A stretch of DNA of 64,000 nt from Hofstenia miamia (GCA_004352715.1 SCFE01000008.1:948351-1012350), one strand, 5' to 3'. Shown: positions 21,285-34,651, numbered from the stretch's first letter. Numbers and translations are program-made. The notes: a model not told the origin generated them from the letters alone.

Positions 21285-21405
21285 CAAGTATCGCCGGTAG
21301 CCCTTGCACATGTCTTGCAATTATTGACATTTTCTGACACCAAAGCATCTCGTCTTCGGGTCAACTTTCTGGGAGCCACCACGGCTACTCTCCGGTTTTG
21401 TCATA
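21285..21405 (-). other. Possible PHD-like coding scrap
   Basis: On the minus strand an ATG-initiated frame (MTKPESSRGGSQKV) shifts by one base into NNCKTCARATGDTWVQC. This resembles the start of a PHD/zinc finger (C..C ... WV.C). It could be the N-terminus of a LINE ORF1 or a lost exon. It is too short to assign. Confidence 0.3.
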
Positions 21406-22275
21406 GTAATATCTAAAACCTAACTAAACTGTATATTATAATATATACGCTTTGTTTTTGTCTATAAATATAAAGAATATTTGATTGAATTTTTATGAAA
21501 ATTTACAGCGTCCTTTTTGTTTTAAAAATTTTCACAATAAGAATATAAATTATGAGTTATTGTTCCTATTCGAATGATTGAAGCCCACCTTAAACTTCTC
21601 TCATGTCACTTTGATGAGGTTACAACAACTTCATTACAATAAAACTGATGATGTGTATGTATATAAATATATTCTTATAGATGAACTTTTAGTAAATTTT
21701 AGATGGCGCTTTGTACAGAATGGCGACTTTTACATATGTGGATTCCTCCAATTAGGCACCGCGAGCGAAGGGCAAGAGGGAGCAGCTGCCCCCCCCTCGT
21801 CCCTTTCATGGTGAGTTGATTGAATTGACTAGTTTTTTATCAAATGGAAGTTCTTAGTAATACTTTAACTAAATTTATGTATATAGATGTGTACATGTGA
21901 ATTATACTATTAAGAATACATAAAAGACCAAGTTATTTCTGGTTAATAAAATTTTTTCTATATCGTTATGAAAAATCTTTAATTCCTTAAACCAGGTTAA
22001 ATCTTTGATTACTATCTGGAAAATAATAGTGTTATTTTGAAATTTACTTCCATTTGAAATGCAGTATATCAGATATAAAGTGCTTACTTACTGATGTGGT
22101 AAATATTGCTTGCGAAATAGTTGAGTGGTAGAAAATAAACCAAATGCCTACATTCTTATATTTTTAAACATGGGATGGGAGATTAAAGCAGATTCTAGCA
22201 CATTACTTCGGATAATCAATTGATAAATGTAGTAGAATAATAGCTTGGTATGGTTAACGCGACTTTTGCCAATTT

Positions 22276-23274
22276 TAGGATTGATATAACAGAGTCATAG
22301 AATTATCATCAATGGTTTCGCGGAGCCAAGATTCACATACAGATACTAAGGCTGGTTTGTGTTTACTAACCAGCATCTTAAGATCGTCCATTTTCGATAA
22401 AACATCTTGAGCATTTATAGACATTTTTCGGGGATATTTCATTGTCTTTAACGACTGAGATAGTCATTCACAACTAACCCATTTCTTGTTCTGCCCTGTA
22501 TAATTTACCATTTTGCACCCTCAACGATTTCTTATCAGCACCTTGCTGTATCAACTCGTGGCGCCTTTTTAAGCAGTCCTTCTCCAATTGTAGTTCGACA
22601 GATGATAAATCACGGGAGATATAGAGTCTTTGTGAGTAGTCCGTTTAGAAGCGGAAGCCAGAGCTAGTCTGACGTCCCAAGGTGAAGGTAATTTAGCAAG
22701 TAGCATACGAGGAGTCCCATTCGCTCTCTTATTACCAATTCGATCAAGTCCGTCTGTCAATTTTGAGATCCAGAAAATTCAAAAGTTCCAAAATGTTATT
22801 CTTATCTTGATTAAGGCGTTCTAGATAATTTGCTTTTGTACTTTCAGGTATACCTCTGACGCGCAGGGTCGAAGGATCAACTACACGTTCAGATAACCTC
22901 TTTTGATGAGAACGAATCTGAGTTGATTGTGCAAAATTTTCCTGCAAGCATTTATTAATGTCAGAAATACTCTTCTTCACTTCAATCAAACCGTTTTCCA
23001 AAACACTTATACATTTGTCAATTTGAGACTGAGAGAAATCGAGAAGCATTTGTTTACGAAAACCACCATTAGTGCAATCATTACAGAACAATGCAATATT
23101 ATTGATCACGCTGACCAGTACTGTCCGTTGTTGTTTATTAAATGCGCTGCATTCGTTCCAATTGATATCTTTACCACAGCAACAGCAATGAAAAAAATTC
23201 GTATCCAAAATTTCATCATTACATATTTTACATAAGCGTTTTCTTTCGCTTAATTGTTTAGCGTTGTTTACCAT
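22276..23274 (-). pseudogene. LINE fragment: ORF1 (PHD-like finger) plus start of endonuclease
   Basis: The minus-strand frame at 23274-22744 begins MVNNAKQL. It has a Cys-rich finger (CKICNDEILDTNFFHC ... W.EC ... FCNDC), a coiled-coil-like stretch, and then the RVRGIPES ... LNQDKNNILELL block typical of LINE ORF1 proteins. A one-base shift near 22755 continues it to 22569. Another frame at 22424-22276 (DLKMLVSKHKPALVSVCESWL) matches the start of an APE-type endonuclease, which would open ORF2. The RT is absent, so this is a fragment. The family is CR1/Jockey-like and distinct from the element at 42.9-47.3 kb. Confidence 0.72.
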
Positions 23275-23394
23275 TAGGTGTATGGCTTGCTTTTAAATAA
23301 AGACTTTATTTACAAAAAAATTATAAATTTGCATAAATATACTTTATATCTTGTAATTTGTTTAATAACAGCTAATTATTTTATAAATTGCAAG

Positions 23395-23700
23395 TTTCCT
23401 TTACTAATATCCTTAAATATATATTTGATTAATTATGTAAAGTTATCGGTCTATATCTATTATTTTTTGAACTATTTACATCTGTTATTGCATTTCTCAT
23501 CATTTTTTACCCTGGATTAGTGTTTATTTAGTCTGCGTGTTCCGCGTGCACCCTATTCTATTCCTTCGCCCTTAAAAGGTTTAAAAAATAATAGATATAG
23601 GCCGATAACTTTGCAAAAATTTAACTATATTCGTAGCACGCGGTAACACGCGATTGCACACGGTATATATTTAAGAACTATTATTAGACCCATTACACAA
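23395..23700. repeat. Foldback pair of the dispersed repeat family
   Basis: A forward copy (23395-23575) is followed at once by a partial reverse copy (about 23590-23695), both sharing the CCGATAACTTTGCA / GTAGCACGCGG core. Together they can form a hairpin. Related sequence lies at 19950-20175 and 25225-25375. Confidence 0.6.
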
Positions 23701-25042
23701 TATAAAATATATTTATGTCAATCAATACATGCTTAGTGTAAATCAAGTCCTTCTTGAGATTTAAATAAACTTTTATACTTTGCAACCGCTTTACGTTTTC
23801 AGAGAATTTGTTCTCCCAATTTATATTTATTTCTACATTTATTTACAGATTAGTAAAATCCAATTTATAGCTAGCGTGAACGCGTTGCATAAATATTAAA
23901 CATTCCGTTAATATTGGTATAAATATATTTTCATACTTATATTGAACATGCATAGGTTCTTTTATAATTGAAGCAAAAACTCATTCAGTGCAAATTGATT
24001 CAAAACGAAAAATAATCTTTTAAGTATACGTTTGTATCTTTGCCGGTTAACTGACTCTTCATAAAACTATCAAAAGTACGAAGATTTCACTTGTTTTCAC
24101 CTAACAGCATATAGTTCCTTTTTACATAATTTTAAAGCAATCGATTTGTCAATTTTGTCAATTAAAGGGTAAGGGTGCGGTCCAAAAATTTACAGAAGTT
24201 ATACGCTAATTGCCAATTCAAAAATAGTTTATACGGAAAATGTATATTTTTGCAAACGTTAAAGTTTTGTGCGGATATACGCTAGATCATGCTTGGAAGT
24301 TATACGGAGTATACCCTCGACTACAGCCTTGTTAACGAATTATTCAATTATGTTTTACTCAACACATTCTCATTGCTTAGTAGATTTAATGAAATATCCG
24401 TTTTGACATTTAAATCTGTTGGCTGTTGTGTCGTAATTAAAATTTTCAAAAAAGAGGTACAATAGCCTAAGGAGATTGATTCAATTCAGATATTTGATGA
24501 AAACACCTACAATTTTACCTCAAGAATTTAAATTTCATTTTTTTATTTATCAAATAAAACTTTCAACAAACATCTAAATCTCTTAGATATAGATTTTATT
24601 TTATTTTAAGAACTCTTAAGAATATATTAATAAGTGCTTGTTTGATGTTATTCTTATAGCTAGATATCGATGAAGAACTATCATTTGCCATTATGGTAGT
24701 GATCTTTATTTCATGTAATTAACTTATTTACTATCTCCTATTTGTATAGAATTTATTTGGAGAATTGTATTATGCTGCATTGCTGGAGTAATTTTGGAAT
24801 GTAGCTGTAGTGCAATAATTATGATTTATTTTTTTGAAAAAATTAAAATATAGATGAGACATTCGTTTTTTTATGCCTTTGCTTGACTTAAAATTCATAT
24901 AAATGTAGCTAAAAATGTTTAGTAAATTGTTTTTAAAATTAATTTTTTAGAACTGTATATGGAGTTCTTTAATTTTATTATCATTATAAGTGCATTTATT
25001 ATATGTCACCATATATTAAGACCAAAATATAATTTTCTTTAA

Positions 25043-25083
<41 letters not shown>

Positions 25084-25224
25084 GTAAAATTTGGCATGTT
25101 TATTCTGCTTTAAATTTGTTTACCGAAAACTATTTTTGACCTATAAATTTATGTATTTCCGTTCATATACTTTTATAATTAGAAATGGTAAAGTAAAGAT
25201 CTTTATTTTTTATCAACTAATACT
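23701..25224. other. AT-rich non-coding stretch with a TA microsatellite
   Basis: The stretch includes a (TA)n run at about 25045-25082 and no coding frame I would support. Confidence 0.45.
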
Positions 25225-25375
25225 TTTATACTTTATTTTTCTTAAATATCTTCCGCGCAGTATGAATTTTGTGAATTATGCTTGGGTATCGGTCTATATC
25301 AACAATTTCTTAACCTTTTTATGTTTTTTATTGTATTTCTCATTGTTTTTTACCCCATGGTAACCATTATTTCTT
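25225..25375 (+). repeat. Dispersed repeat family copy (partial)
   Basis: The block GTATCGGTCTATATCAACAAT through TTGTATTTCTCATTGTTTTTTACCC matches 23440-23515. Confidence 0.6.
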
Positions 25376-25909
25376 AAGATTGCTCCACTTATTCCCTAAC
25401 CTTTATACTGCGAGCAAGCAATTTAACGTTTTTCGTCAAACCAATTTTTTTGGTGATTTTAAATTATTTTGAATACCGTCAAAGCAGCATTAGTTTAGCA
25501 ACAAAAGTTGTATCGTTTGTACGTGACCTTAAGCTAGCAAGGCATTTTTTATGTTTCAATTCTTAAAAGTGACCAATTTTAGATATCTATGAAAACATCA
25601 CTGGATAGGGATTTGTATCCTTTTTCATCCCTAATTCATGATCTGACACGAAGTATTTCGACGAGTTTTTGCTTCCGCTTATTATCTGAACATTAGGTCC
25701 CGGATAAATTTAATGGTTTCTTAAAAAATAGATTTACATTCATTTACCTCAAAATGAGTAAAAATTATCAATAGATGTTGCCAAGTTCAATGATTCACCA
25801 ATTTCCTAATATTCGACAAAAGGATATTCCTTTTATAAAATCTCTGGAAATCAGGATTAAGGAGGCTTAAGCCAAGTCAAGTTTGATACTGAAGCAAGTC
25901 AACTTTGAA

Positions 25910-25988
25910 TGCTAATATGCTGGCATAATAAGAAAGATATTGCAACCATGATCATTACGATCAGATAGCAGTTTTCAATCAAAGTGAG
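25910..25988 (+). repeat. 79-bp perfect direct repeat, copy 1
   Basis: TGCTAATATGCTGGCATAAT... ending CAAAGTGAG is repeated without a mismatch at 26131-26209. Confidence 0.95.
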
Positions 25989-26130
25989 AATCATTACTAA
26001 ATTCCCTTCCTCTGAAAAATTTTATCATTAAATGAATTATTTTCATAAGGCGATGTCACTTGTTAATGTTATACATGTAATTTCAATATCAATATTCTTT
26101 GAAATTATTTTGCAAATTAATAAACTCAGT

Positions 26131-26209
26131 TGCTAATATGCTGGCATAATAAGAAAGATATTGCAACCATGATCATTACGATCAGATAGCAGTTTTCAAT
26201 CAAAGTGAG
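26131..26209 (+). repeat. 79-bp perfect direct repeat, copy 2
   Basis: Identical to 25910-25988, offset by 221 bp. Sequences outside the repeat differ. Confidence 0.95.
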
Positions 26210-26572
26210 TTCCAGTAGAACGACCCGGATGGTTACTATGCTGAAAAGATTAGATGAGGTGGCTAATTTTAGGGAACTTGTAACAAAAAAGGCACTAAAA
26301 AATAATTGACAGCTGAGAAGAAATAGCTATTGGACGATAAGAAGTGACTTGAGAGGACGATGCTGATTGGATCTTAACAGCGTAGAGGTCCAAGATGTTT
26401 TACATCAAGGCGGAAAAGCTTAGAGGAGCAAATGTAGAAGAGATGCTTTAAAAGGATGGAAAGATTTGAGGAAGTTTTGTGAACAAAGAATGGGACGCCA
26501 TCACAATAGCAAGGTTCAGACACCTTGTAGGACTTATGCATGAGGGAAATAACATGGGCATTGAAGATGATG

Positions 26573-27250
26573 TCACATAGGCGAATCAGCGGGGAAGAGG
26601 CAGGAGGACCAGAGCAGAGATACAGGAGCAGAGACATTCAAGGCAAAATAAGCATTGAAGAGATCAGCTTTCTCCAGATCTGAGTGGGTGAAAAGAAGGT
26701 TCCACTTCAAACTGGGGAAGTCAGATTTGGAATGAAGGGAACTCAAGAAAGAATAAGAGTCTTGAAGATATCCAAATGAGAAGCTGGACAACAGAGAAAT
26801 TTTGTCAAGTTCCATGAAGTTGATGACGTGTTCTGTGAAGGAAAAGAGTTTGTAAGAATCAGAAGGACCAAACCGGCGTTTGAAAGATTTGAGTTTATTC
26901 AAAGACTGTACAGTAAGTGATGAGAAATAGAAAGAAAGAGAAACACACTTTTTCCCATAACGAGGAATATTGGATGAAATAATTGGTGAAGGGAGATCTA
27001 CCAGACCAGTCATCAGCAAAGAAAGATTCATTAAAAGTTAGGGAATGAAGAAAAGAGAGCAGCATTTAGAGATATAAAGTTACTGTTGGATCAAGCATAT
27101 TGAGGAGCAGATGGGGTAATAGAATTGACAGACAGGTTGAAACGAACAAATGAGTGATCAGACAGCTTAACTAGAACAGGGACCCCAGAGGTGTCAAAAA
27201 TGTGATAAAGGTGAGAGCACAAAACCAAGTCAAGGAGGGAGCAGAAGTAG
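26573..27250 (-). pseudogene. LINE ORF2 fragment (end of endonuclease and linker to RT)
   Basis: On the minus strand, SLLDLVL ... LSDHSFVRFNLS is the end of an APE-type endonuclease with the catalytic SDH motif. It is followed by a stop. The second frame (27031-26573) contains YKLFSFTEHVINFM and LEKADLFNAYFALNV, the region that precedes the RT palm in CR1/Jockey-type elements. No YADD box is present, so the RT is lost. Decayed remains continue to about 26.2 kb. Confidence 0.65.
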
Positions 27251-27468
27251 GGGAAATACACGTTGTTCAGGAAGCAAGGTGTTCAGCGAATTCATAGACG
27301 TCATTAGTCAAATGCATTCCAGTAAACATTAGGAAGGTAGAAATCAAAGGACTTTTTGTTAAGCGAATGAAATTCGTCTTTGTATCTAGCACATGCCTAT
27401 CTAGCCGGACAAATATCACTTTACATGAAGGGCATTCGCTCAATTTTCTGCGAGAGAGGCGCTAATTT

Positions 27469-27842
27469 TTACCATGCTCCATAGTGTGTAACAAATAATC
27501 CTAAATTACGCAATAACTTATCTGCTCTACAATTATTGTGGACTTTTTCTAAATGAATTAAAAAGTTTCGATAATTTGTGTGTGTGCTGCAGATCGGACA
27601 GCAAATAGCAGTTCCAACCACACCAGGAATCTGAGACACAACTTTTAAATGTTCATAAACATCATCATCCTCTTTTGGAATAGGTGAAGCAAAATTTGTG
27701 CACAATGTGCAACCTTGGATGTTAAAGCATCATCTACAAAACACGTGATTGCATGTGTGTTCTCAGTTATCAAATTAGCTGCAAATAATCTGCATTTGTG
27801 ATTATGAAATTCATCACATTGTTTTGTTTTCAGTAGTATCAA
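27469..27842 (-). other. Two short minus-strand frames of unknown origin
   Basis: Frame 27705-27469 contains CCPICSTHTNYRNFLIHLEKVH, a C2H2-like spacing (C..C, 12 residues, H....H). The adjacent frame 27842-27645 is Cys/His-rich. It may be a decayed zinc-finger exon or part of the LINE just downstream. Not identified. Confidence 0.3.
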
Positions 27843-28027
27843 TGAACAATGGCATTTGGCAGAGAAGTGGTTTAAAGAATAAATTGTTGTGGCAAATACT
27901 GAACTGGAATTGGCACATTAAAGAAATGATTAACTATAAAATTTATACATCTATGGCCCATTTGACCAATTGTCTGTTTGGTCTCCTCTTAGCCTATAGA
28001 ATAATGCAAGGTCTTCAAATATTTTAA

Positions 28028-30499
28028 AAAGTTTTTTCAAATATAATTGAGGTGGAGTGGTAACCAAGATGAGGATCATAGTGTATCACAATGTTATACT
28101 TCTCTGACCAGCCTTTACCAACAACAAAGCATGAATAATGGAATGTCAATACTATTTGGGAAATAATCTATTAAATTTCATTTGAACAATGTTTTTCCTT
28201 ACAATATTTTAAAACATATTTAAATAATTTTTCTCTATTTTTGAAAAAAATTATTTGTTTTTTCAAAAAAAATATATTTAAATATATTTATATACCCCTG
28301 AGACTAAATCTAGCAGCCAATGATAAAACTATATAGGACCCGTGACCCGAACCGCGGGTCGGATTGACCCGTTTCCCACCTTAGTATCAATAACAAATGA
28401 AGGTTTCAACAACAATATATTCTCAATAATTGCGAAGTGTATAATTCATTGATAAGCTGTAAACGCATTCTAAGTCGTATCTTTGCTAACATGGTACCAC
28501 ATCCCTTTAACACTATATCCCCGTGTACATTAAATTTTGGAACCATCTATGCGTTATAGGTTATCTAGGAATCGTTACTATACATTGTTTCTTTAACCAA
28601 ACCATCTGGAGAAATTGCTGAATAGCTTATACAGAACTTCGAGGTCATATTAAAAAAATTCTTTTACTGTCTTTGTTGATTGTGATCATAACATAAACTG
28701 CATATGTACTCTCATTAAGATAATATTTGAGCCTAATTCTATTACAAACATGCGGTTTTGAGTTCAAATGTGTTGAGATCTTATTTGAAACTTGTAATTA
28801 GCTTTAAAAAATTTTGCTAATACGATATTGTTTTTAGGCAATCGGCGCTGAAATTACTCCATTCCTCTGTAGCGCACTCTCATTTGCCACAAAAAGAATG
28901 TTATCCAAGTGTTATTTACTCGATGCTTGAGGCCGTCCATATACATCAGACCTTGTGTTCTTAAAATATCTTTATACTATGTGAAATTATGAGTGATTCA
29001 ATATTGTCAGTATCTTCGAATGTCTCATAGTTTATGGCACAGAAACACTTCGCAACTAGAGCAGTTATTCTGATCATTCCATTTAATTTATGAAGCCCAT
29101 CATTTTTATTGCATAGTGTTTTTCAAAAAGCCGAGTAACTGTCTCCGCTATTGCATACGAAATGCAAAGTCTATTCCCACAATCTCAGCGTACATATGAA
29201 GCTGACATTTCAAAAGCTCGGGATGATCCGCCCATTTCCAATCCACTACCATTTTTAGAATTCCGTTTTGTGAGAAACCCGCTGGGTGCGCTGTGCTAAA
29301 GAAAATTGCGAATGGGATGTCCTATTGGAATATGTAAACAGCCGTGGAGATCGTTGAAATCCATTCCTTGTGCATGATTATGCTTGACGTCTGCCTGTTT
29401 AAAAGCTAAAAAATGGTACCTACTCATTTTATTTTTACATTTTAGTGTGAGTGACCCGGCTTCTGATTGTCACATTCCACGAAAGATGGATGATTGCTAT
29501 ATACAAATTATTGGACTAATCATATTTGTAAACCATACGCAATTTTGTGCTTGTTAGTGTTATTTTAGGTGGAGAGCAGTTGTCCACGTGACTGGATTTG
29601 GAAATTGAACTTGTATCGAGGTTTTCTTTGCGTTTGCAAACCTGAAGAACTTAACGTTCATCGAATATAACGGCTTGTTGAGTGTGCAAGTGGACACGTT
29701 ATTAAGGAGTAGAAACGACTTCCAACTATAGTTTCACATATTCACATTAAATTATTACAGGTAAATTTTAAAAATTGATATTGTAAAGACTTTTCTTAAA
29801 GTTGTAGAGCTACAGAAAGCATCGCAAATATATCAGGGTTTCGTACCAACAAGCATTGGAAGAGCAACTTCACTTCATGATATGAAGGTAGTTCTTGTTT
29901 TATATAGCTAGTTTAGGATATGAAACATGTTAAAAGTTATTTGAGATCAATTCAAAGTGCGAGGTATTCTTGTAGCATGTAAATATCGAATTGTGTTTTC
30001 AACGTTGACCTTCAAATTTGAAATGGCTTCCTCAGGCATCAACTGCAATTGGTGTACTGCGGCCTTTTCAACCTCTTCATGCATGTCAATGCCGATATCA
30101 TTTGAGTAGACAATTGTGGATCCTCTTCCACTAGTATCACTAACTAGATGCCATTCTAATAGCGCAGCTTTTCAGTCAAGTAAGCTTCACTCACGTGATA
30201 AATCATCTACAAACTAAATATAAAAACTAAACTGTCCAAGAAGAAACATATTGATCGTATGTTGGTTGACATACGAAGAGCAAAGCATGATATTTATTTT
30301 TGTTACAAACCAAAAGAGCAAGAACAACCTGTACTGTGCAAACATGTTTACACTGGTCTGTAAGACGTCTTAAAGAGCTGCCAGATGTATTCTTTCAATT
30401 GTTATTTAACTGTATTTGAATCGTCATGTAGAGAAATTGTATCCTTGACATGAACGTAGTGGGACTATTCTATGGAAATAATAATGAGTGGATTCTGCT
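28028..30499. other. Non-coding interval with a CCCG-rich palindromic patch
   Basis: No coding frame is supported. At about 28338-28376 a GC-rich patch has GACCCG repeated on both strands around CCGCGG, unusual in this AT-rich setting. Confidence 0.4.
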
Positions 30500-30515
30500 T
30501 TTGAATTAGAGATGA

Positions 30516-31985
30516 CTAAAAAAGGTTTCTTTTAAATGATTTTAGAGTTTTCATTAATTGGTAATAGTAGTTAATTAAATTTGAGGTATCAATGTCAGAG
30601 CAATTGTTTAGAATTTTATTAAATGGGATAAGGCGAGTAACTCCAGATACATGATGATGGGAAGTAAATGAAGTGTTGATAATGTATAACAATAGCCTAT
30701 ACCAGCCATAATCCATTTAGTGTAAGGCTGCTGAAAAGTTTCTTAGGAAATTTGTCATGTGGAATTTGCAAAACATAGTTGTGAACCGTATTACCAATTT
30801 TGAAAAAAAATAAGATATTCCCACTATGTGTTGGAAAATCAATGATCCGATTGAGTTTGCATAGAATCAAGAATTTTCATATTAAAAGTCTTGTAGAAAT
30901 TCAGTTATTCCAACAATTACTTGCATATTGAAATCACCTAAAATAATAGGTATTGTAGAATCAATTAGGACACGATACTGAGAGCACAAACATGTAAAAT
31001 TGTTTGTACAAAGTATGACATCAATAAGTTGATTAGCAACAAAGGGATAAGAACTATTTTCATTATAAGTAAATACTGAAATATTAAATCAAAAACTGGT
31101 GCACAGATTAAATCGATGTTTGTTAAAAGCGGTACATTGAGGCTGCTAAAATCACACAACCACTGTATTCTTTGCGGGTTTTCTAATACAAATATTAACA
31201 ATAGCTAAATTATTAGGAAATACATTGTGCTTAAGCGTAGTGTCTAGCCAAATTTCAGTTTAACATATAATCACAGCTTATTGTAAAAATACATGAGATA
31301 AAAGGCTAAAGCGTCGATCCATACTAAACTAACTTTGGCCATTTGTATACATACGAGTAAAAAGTTCGTGAAAAACTAGTTAATTAGAATAAACTTTTGC
31401 TATGCACAACTCTTTAACATTTTCTTTTAAAAATCTAGCATCACTAAGTTGATTAACAACGAGGTGATACGAACTATTTGGAAGCACAATTTAAATGCCC
31501 TGGTTCATTGGATAGTGAAAGTTTATTATTCCGTTGGAGATGTTGTACCGCTGTGGGATAAGAAGACCCGGTACTTGGAGAATTTTGATGAGGAAGAACT
31601 ATTATTGAAGTTGTGGATATTTAAATAATTGTTTAAGCTTTGTTATGATTTTTGAGGCAAAATCGGACTTAATTTCGGAAGAAATGTCTCCAGGTTTTTA
31701 CTTGATATCTTCAAGACGTTGCTCATTTTCAGAAACAAGTGAGTAGTCGTCTTTAGCTCATTGAGATCAGATGTAATAGAGGAAATGTGTGAGCATCAGC
31801 TGCAACAGAATGAATAAAAATATTTCCTATAGGATATGATATTGATACATTCCATGGAAAATCCCGTGCATTTTGTAATATGATGTATGCACTTAGAATA
31901 TTTACACAAGAGAACATCTTCGTTGTATCTTTGATTACGTTGTTGCAATGTTGGGCATATTCGATTACTCTTATTTACCATTGCT
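30516..31985 (-). pseudogene. Heavily decayed LINE (ORF1 and endonuclease remnants)
   Basis: Reading the minus strand across several frames, about 31,300-30,860 shows TEIWLDTT, SSYPFVANQLIDVILC and then PIILGDFNMQ. The ETWL and GDFN signatures belong to APE-type endonucleases of LINEs. The frame 31981-31796 (MVNKSNRICPTLQQ...) may be the zinc-finger start of ORF1. Frames 31201-30965 and 30716-30516 are further pieces. Stops and shifts throughout show long inactivity. Confidence 0.5.
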
Positions 31986-32890
31986 TTTTACTTTTCCGAA
32001 GCAACAAGGAATGGTTAAAAAGTCTTAAATTATATAACTGTATTAAGTTTTTAATATATATGTAATTTATACTTTTTGTACATTACTAAAGGTCTTGCGT
32101 ATAATATAGGTAAATATTATCACCTTAATCAGTATTAATAATTATTCAATAATTAACTTTGAATTGAATAATTGTCGTACAAATTGATTCGTTCTTTAGT
32201 AAGTATAGTAACAGAATATTTCGTGTAGTGTTAATTTTGTGCCCTAACAACAAGTCATGAGCTACGAGGGATTGCGGTTAGATACACCATGGGATTGCGA
32301 TTGTGTTCAACCGCAATCATATTACCTATCGTGAGGCAGCAGCTTTAGAGATGATGGTTGATGACTTATTAGAATAAAATTAGTAGTACGGATTTAATAC
32401 GGGTAATTATATTGCTAGTGTGCGTATTTCGTAGTCACTGAATGATTAAGCGAGTACGTGCTTTCTCGTTGATTTAGGGTGGTACCCCCACTTTTCCAAA
32501 AAATTTAAATTTAACTTTTTGCACAAAACTAGTCTTCAATGTGTTGCCTTTATTGTACTTTCTTTGAATTTCTTATTTATTCCTTATTTTAACAGTAATT
32601 AGCAATTAAAATGATAAAAACTTTAAAAATGTTTCCCTTTGTTTCCCTTCAATGAAATGTTCAAACTGCTATAACTTGAGTTATATATGGCCTATCTGAA
32701 AAATTTAAGTAGTGTTCTCCTTTTAAAGGCCAGAATAATCGTTTATTGAAATCTTTTTAAATTTTATAAGCTCAAATTTTATTGATAATTCAGCCAATCA
32801 GCATCAAGTTTAGAAAGCTCTTTGGCTGACTCACAGCTCTATGTAATTCTTTGTTCTTGCTGTGTTTTTGACTGTCAACACGATCTGAAA

Positions 32891-33876
32891 ATGGCATTCA
32901 AAAAACGATCTATAGAAGACTTAGGGCATACTAATTCTTCATGTAAACATTTGAAATTTGAAATAAAAGAAAGAAAATTTGCTTCCAAAAGGATAACTTC
33001 CAAAAACAGAGGTGCAAAGAAAACAAGAGATGCACTAAAATCGAGGCAACTTGCAATGATAGCATACCATATACCAGTTCCACTAGAAATGCAGAAGAAA
33101 ATGTGACTGAAACTGCAAGTTTAAAAAATGTGAACCCATCATCAGTCTTTGAGAAGCCTAATAACATTGTGGAAAATAAAGAAGGCTTTCGTTTTGTGGA
33201 TTTTTCGGTTTTGAAATCAATTGTTGAAGATGGTATGTGCCCAAATTGCAAAACCTCAAAACTGACTCGACAAGATTAACCCAAGGAAAGGAAAGCTCTC
33301 AGCTGCCATTTTTATGTGTTTTGTGCATCATGTGGGTATGAAAAAAAATATTTTTCGTCACTTACAAACCCGTCAAGGGTGGAGCAAATTTTGAGGTAAA
33401 CTCGTTTTCTGCTTGCTATGAGAACAATTGGAAGGAGATTTTCTGATATGGAACATGAACTCATGAATACGCCTACTCCCTCCAATGAAATTAGAGACTA
33501 TTGTCACAAACTGCAACATGAGCTGTTTAATTCACAATGGAAAATAAGAAAGCAGCGGCTAATGAATTGAAGAATGTCTTCGAAGGAATAAGTTCAGCCG
33601 ACAAAACAGATGTGACAGTCGTGATTGATGGCTCGTGGTAAACACGTGTATACTCATCATTAAATGGTGTGGTAACTGCCATATTTGTAGATAGTGACAA
33701 GGAAGCGAAGTGCTTACGAAATGTGCAATGTTGTGAGAAAGCAAGAGACAAACAAGCAATCATTAAAATACTTACAGTGGCAAATTAAACATGAACCGAA
33801 GTGCAGAAAAATGCATGAAGGTTCAGCGCCTAGTATGGAACCAGTTGGGGCGATAAAAATATTTGCGATGCTATAG
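32891..33876 (+). pseudogene. Mutator-like transposase relic
   Basis: The frame from the ATG at 32891 (MAFKKRSIEDLG) is basic and breaks after about 70 codons. Recognisable pieces follow in shifting frames. These are GFRFVDFSVLKSIV..GMCPNC; then TVVIDGSW.TRVYSSLNGVVTAIF, where transposases of this family have DG(S/T)W..RG.SSLNG; then LKYLQWQIKH...CRKMHEGSA.SMEPVGAIKIF. These three blocks in this order match the Mutator-type transposase domain found in many arthropod genomes. The element would have moved by DDE chemistry. It is now non-functional and has no visible inverted repeats. Confidence 0.72.
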
Positions 33877-34255
33877 GTAGACACAAAGTGTTTGCTTATC
33901 AGAGGGAGTTCTCGTGTTTCCAATGCGTTGTGATGGCGTAATTAGGAATTAATTTCAATGGAAATTCATCATCTTGAATATTCTGTTCAACTAAAGATGG
34001 TACAAATATATAAATGCACCTAAATAAAAAATATTTAAGTATAAATTAGATCAATTGACTTAATGCACATTTTCAAAAACATTTGATAAAAATCAATTCA
34101 TGAATGCAAAATTTCTGAATTCTGAGATGATACAGAGTTATTCTTAATGTAGGCAACGATATATTTGTCTTCAATAAACTTGCGCCACCTCTAAGTGATT
34201 TCAAATAGTTTAAGATTTTATACTAATTACTTTTTCGTGAAATTGAAGCACTTCA

Positions 34256-34271
34256 AAGGTTCAGTGTCATC

Positions 34272-34310
<39 letters not shown>

Positions 34311-34363
34311 TTGAAATCAATTGTTGAAGATGGTATGTGCCCAGATTGCAANTCAGTGTCATC

Positions 34364-34400
<37 letters not shown>
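34256..34400. other. Likely assembly join around a single N
   Basis: TCAGTGTCATCCTAATAT followed by (TA)n occurs twice, at about 34261 and 34353, separated by a 40-bp copy of Mutator relic sequence (33209-33248) and one N at 34352. This is probably a contig overlap at a microsatellite. It sits just before the first TRRAP exon and may explain why earlier exons are absent. Confidence 0.75.
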
Positions 34401-34442
34401 TATGTATATTTATAAATTATTAAATTAGTTTAGTGTTCCTAG

Positions 34443-34608
34443 AACTGAAACTTTGCAAAATCTAATCAACAAACTGCAAAAATGGATAAAGATTCTTAAT
34501 GCGAAAGTGAAACTTCTTCGCAGTTTCTTTCTCATTGAAGAAAAATGTCGTTTCCTCAGTAATTTTTCATTTTCAGTTGATATTCCTGGAGAATTTTTAA
34601 TGCCTAAG
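34443..34608 (+). pseudogene. TRRAP: TRRAP-like exon 1 of this locus
   Basis: Acceptor TTCCTAG, then LQKWIKILNAKVK and FFLIEEKCRFLSNF, ending IPGEFLMPK at the donor AAG|GTATTG. The frame is intact and in phase 0. It precedes the ATP-lobe-like part of the pseudokinase. Confidence 0.88.
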
Positions 34609-34651
34609 GTATTGAAGATATTCAGGAAAACTTTTCTAATCCTTATTTTAG

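Noticed and set aside
32250-32345. tRNA-like or structured RNA around GGATTGCGGTTAG / CAACCGCAATC
   Set aside because: A short stem is possible, but there is no TPsiC-type GTTCRANNC box or cloverleaf.
33527-33923. Minus-strand frames opposite the Mutator relic
   Set aside because: Antisense to recognisable transposase blocks and without homology of their own.
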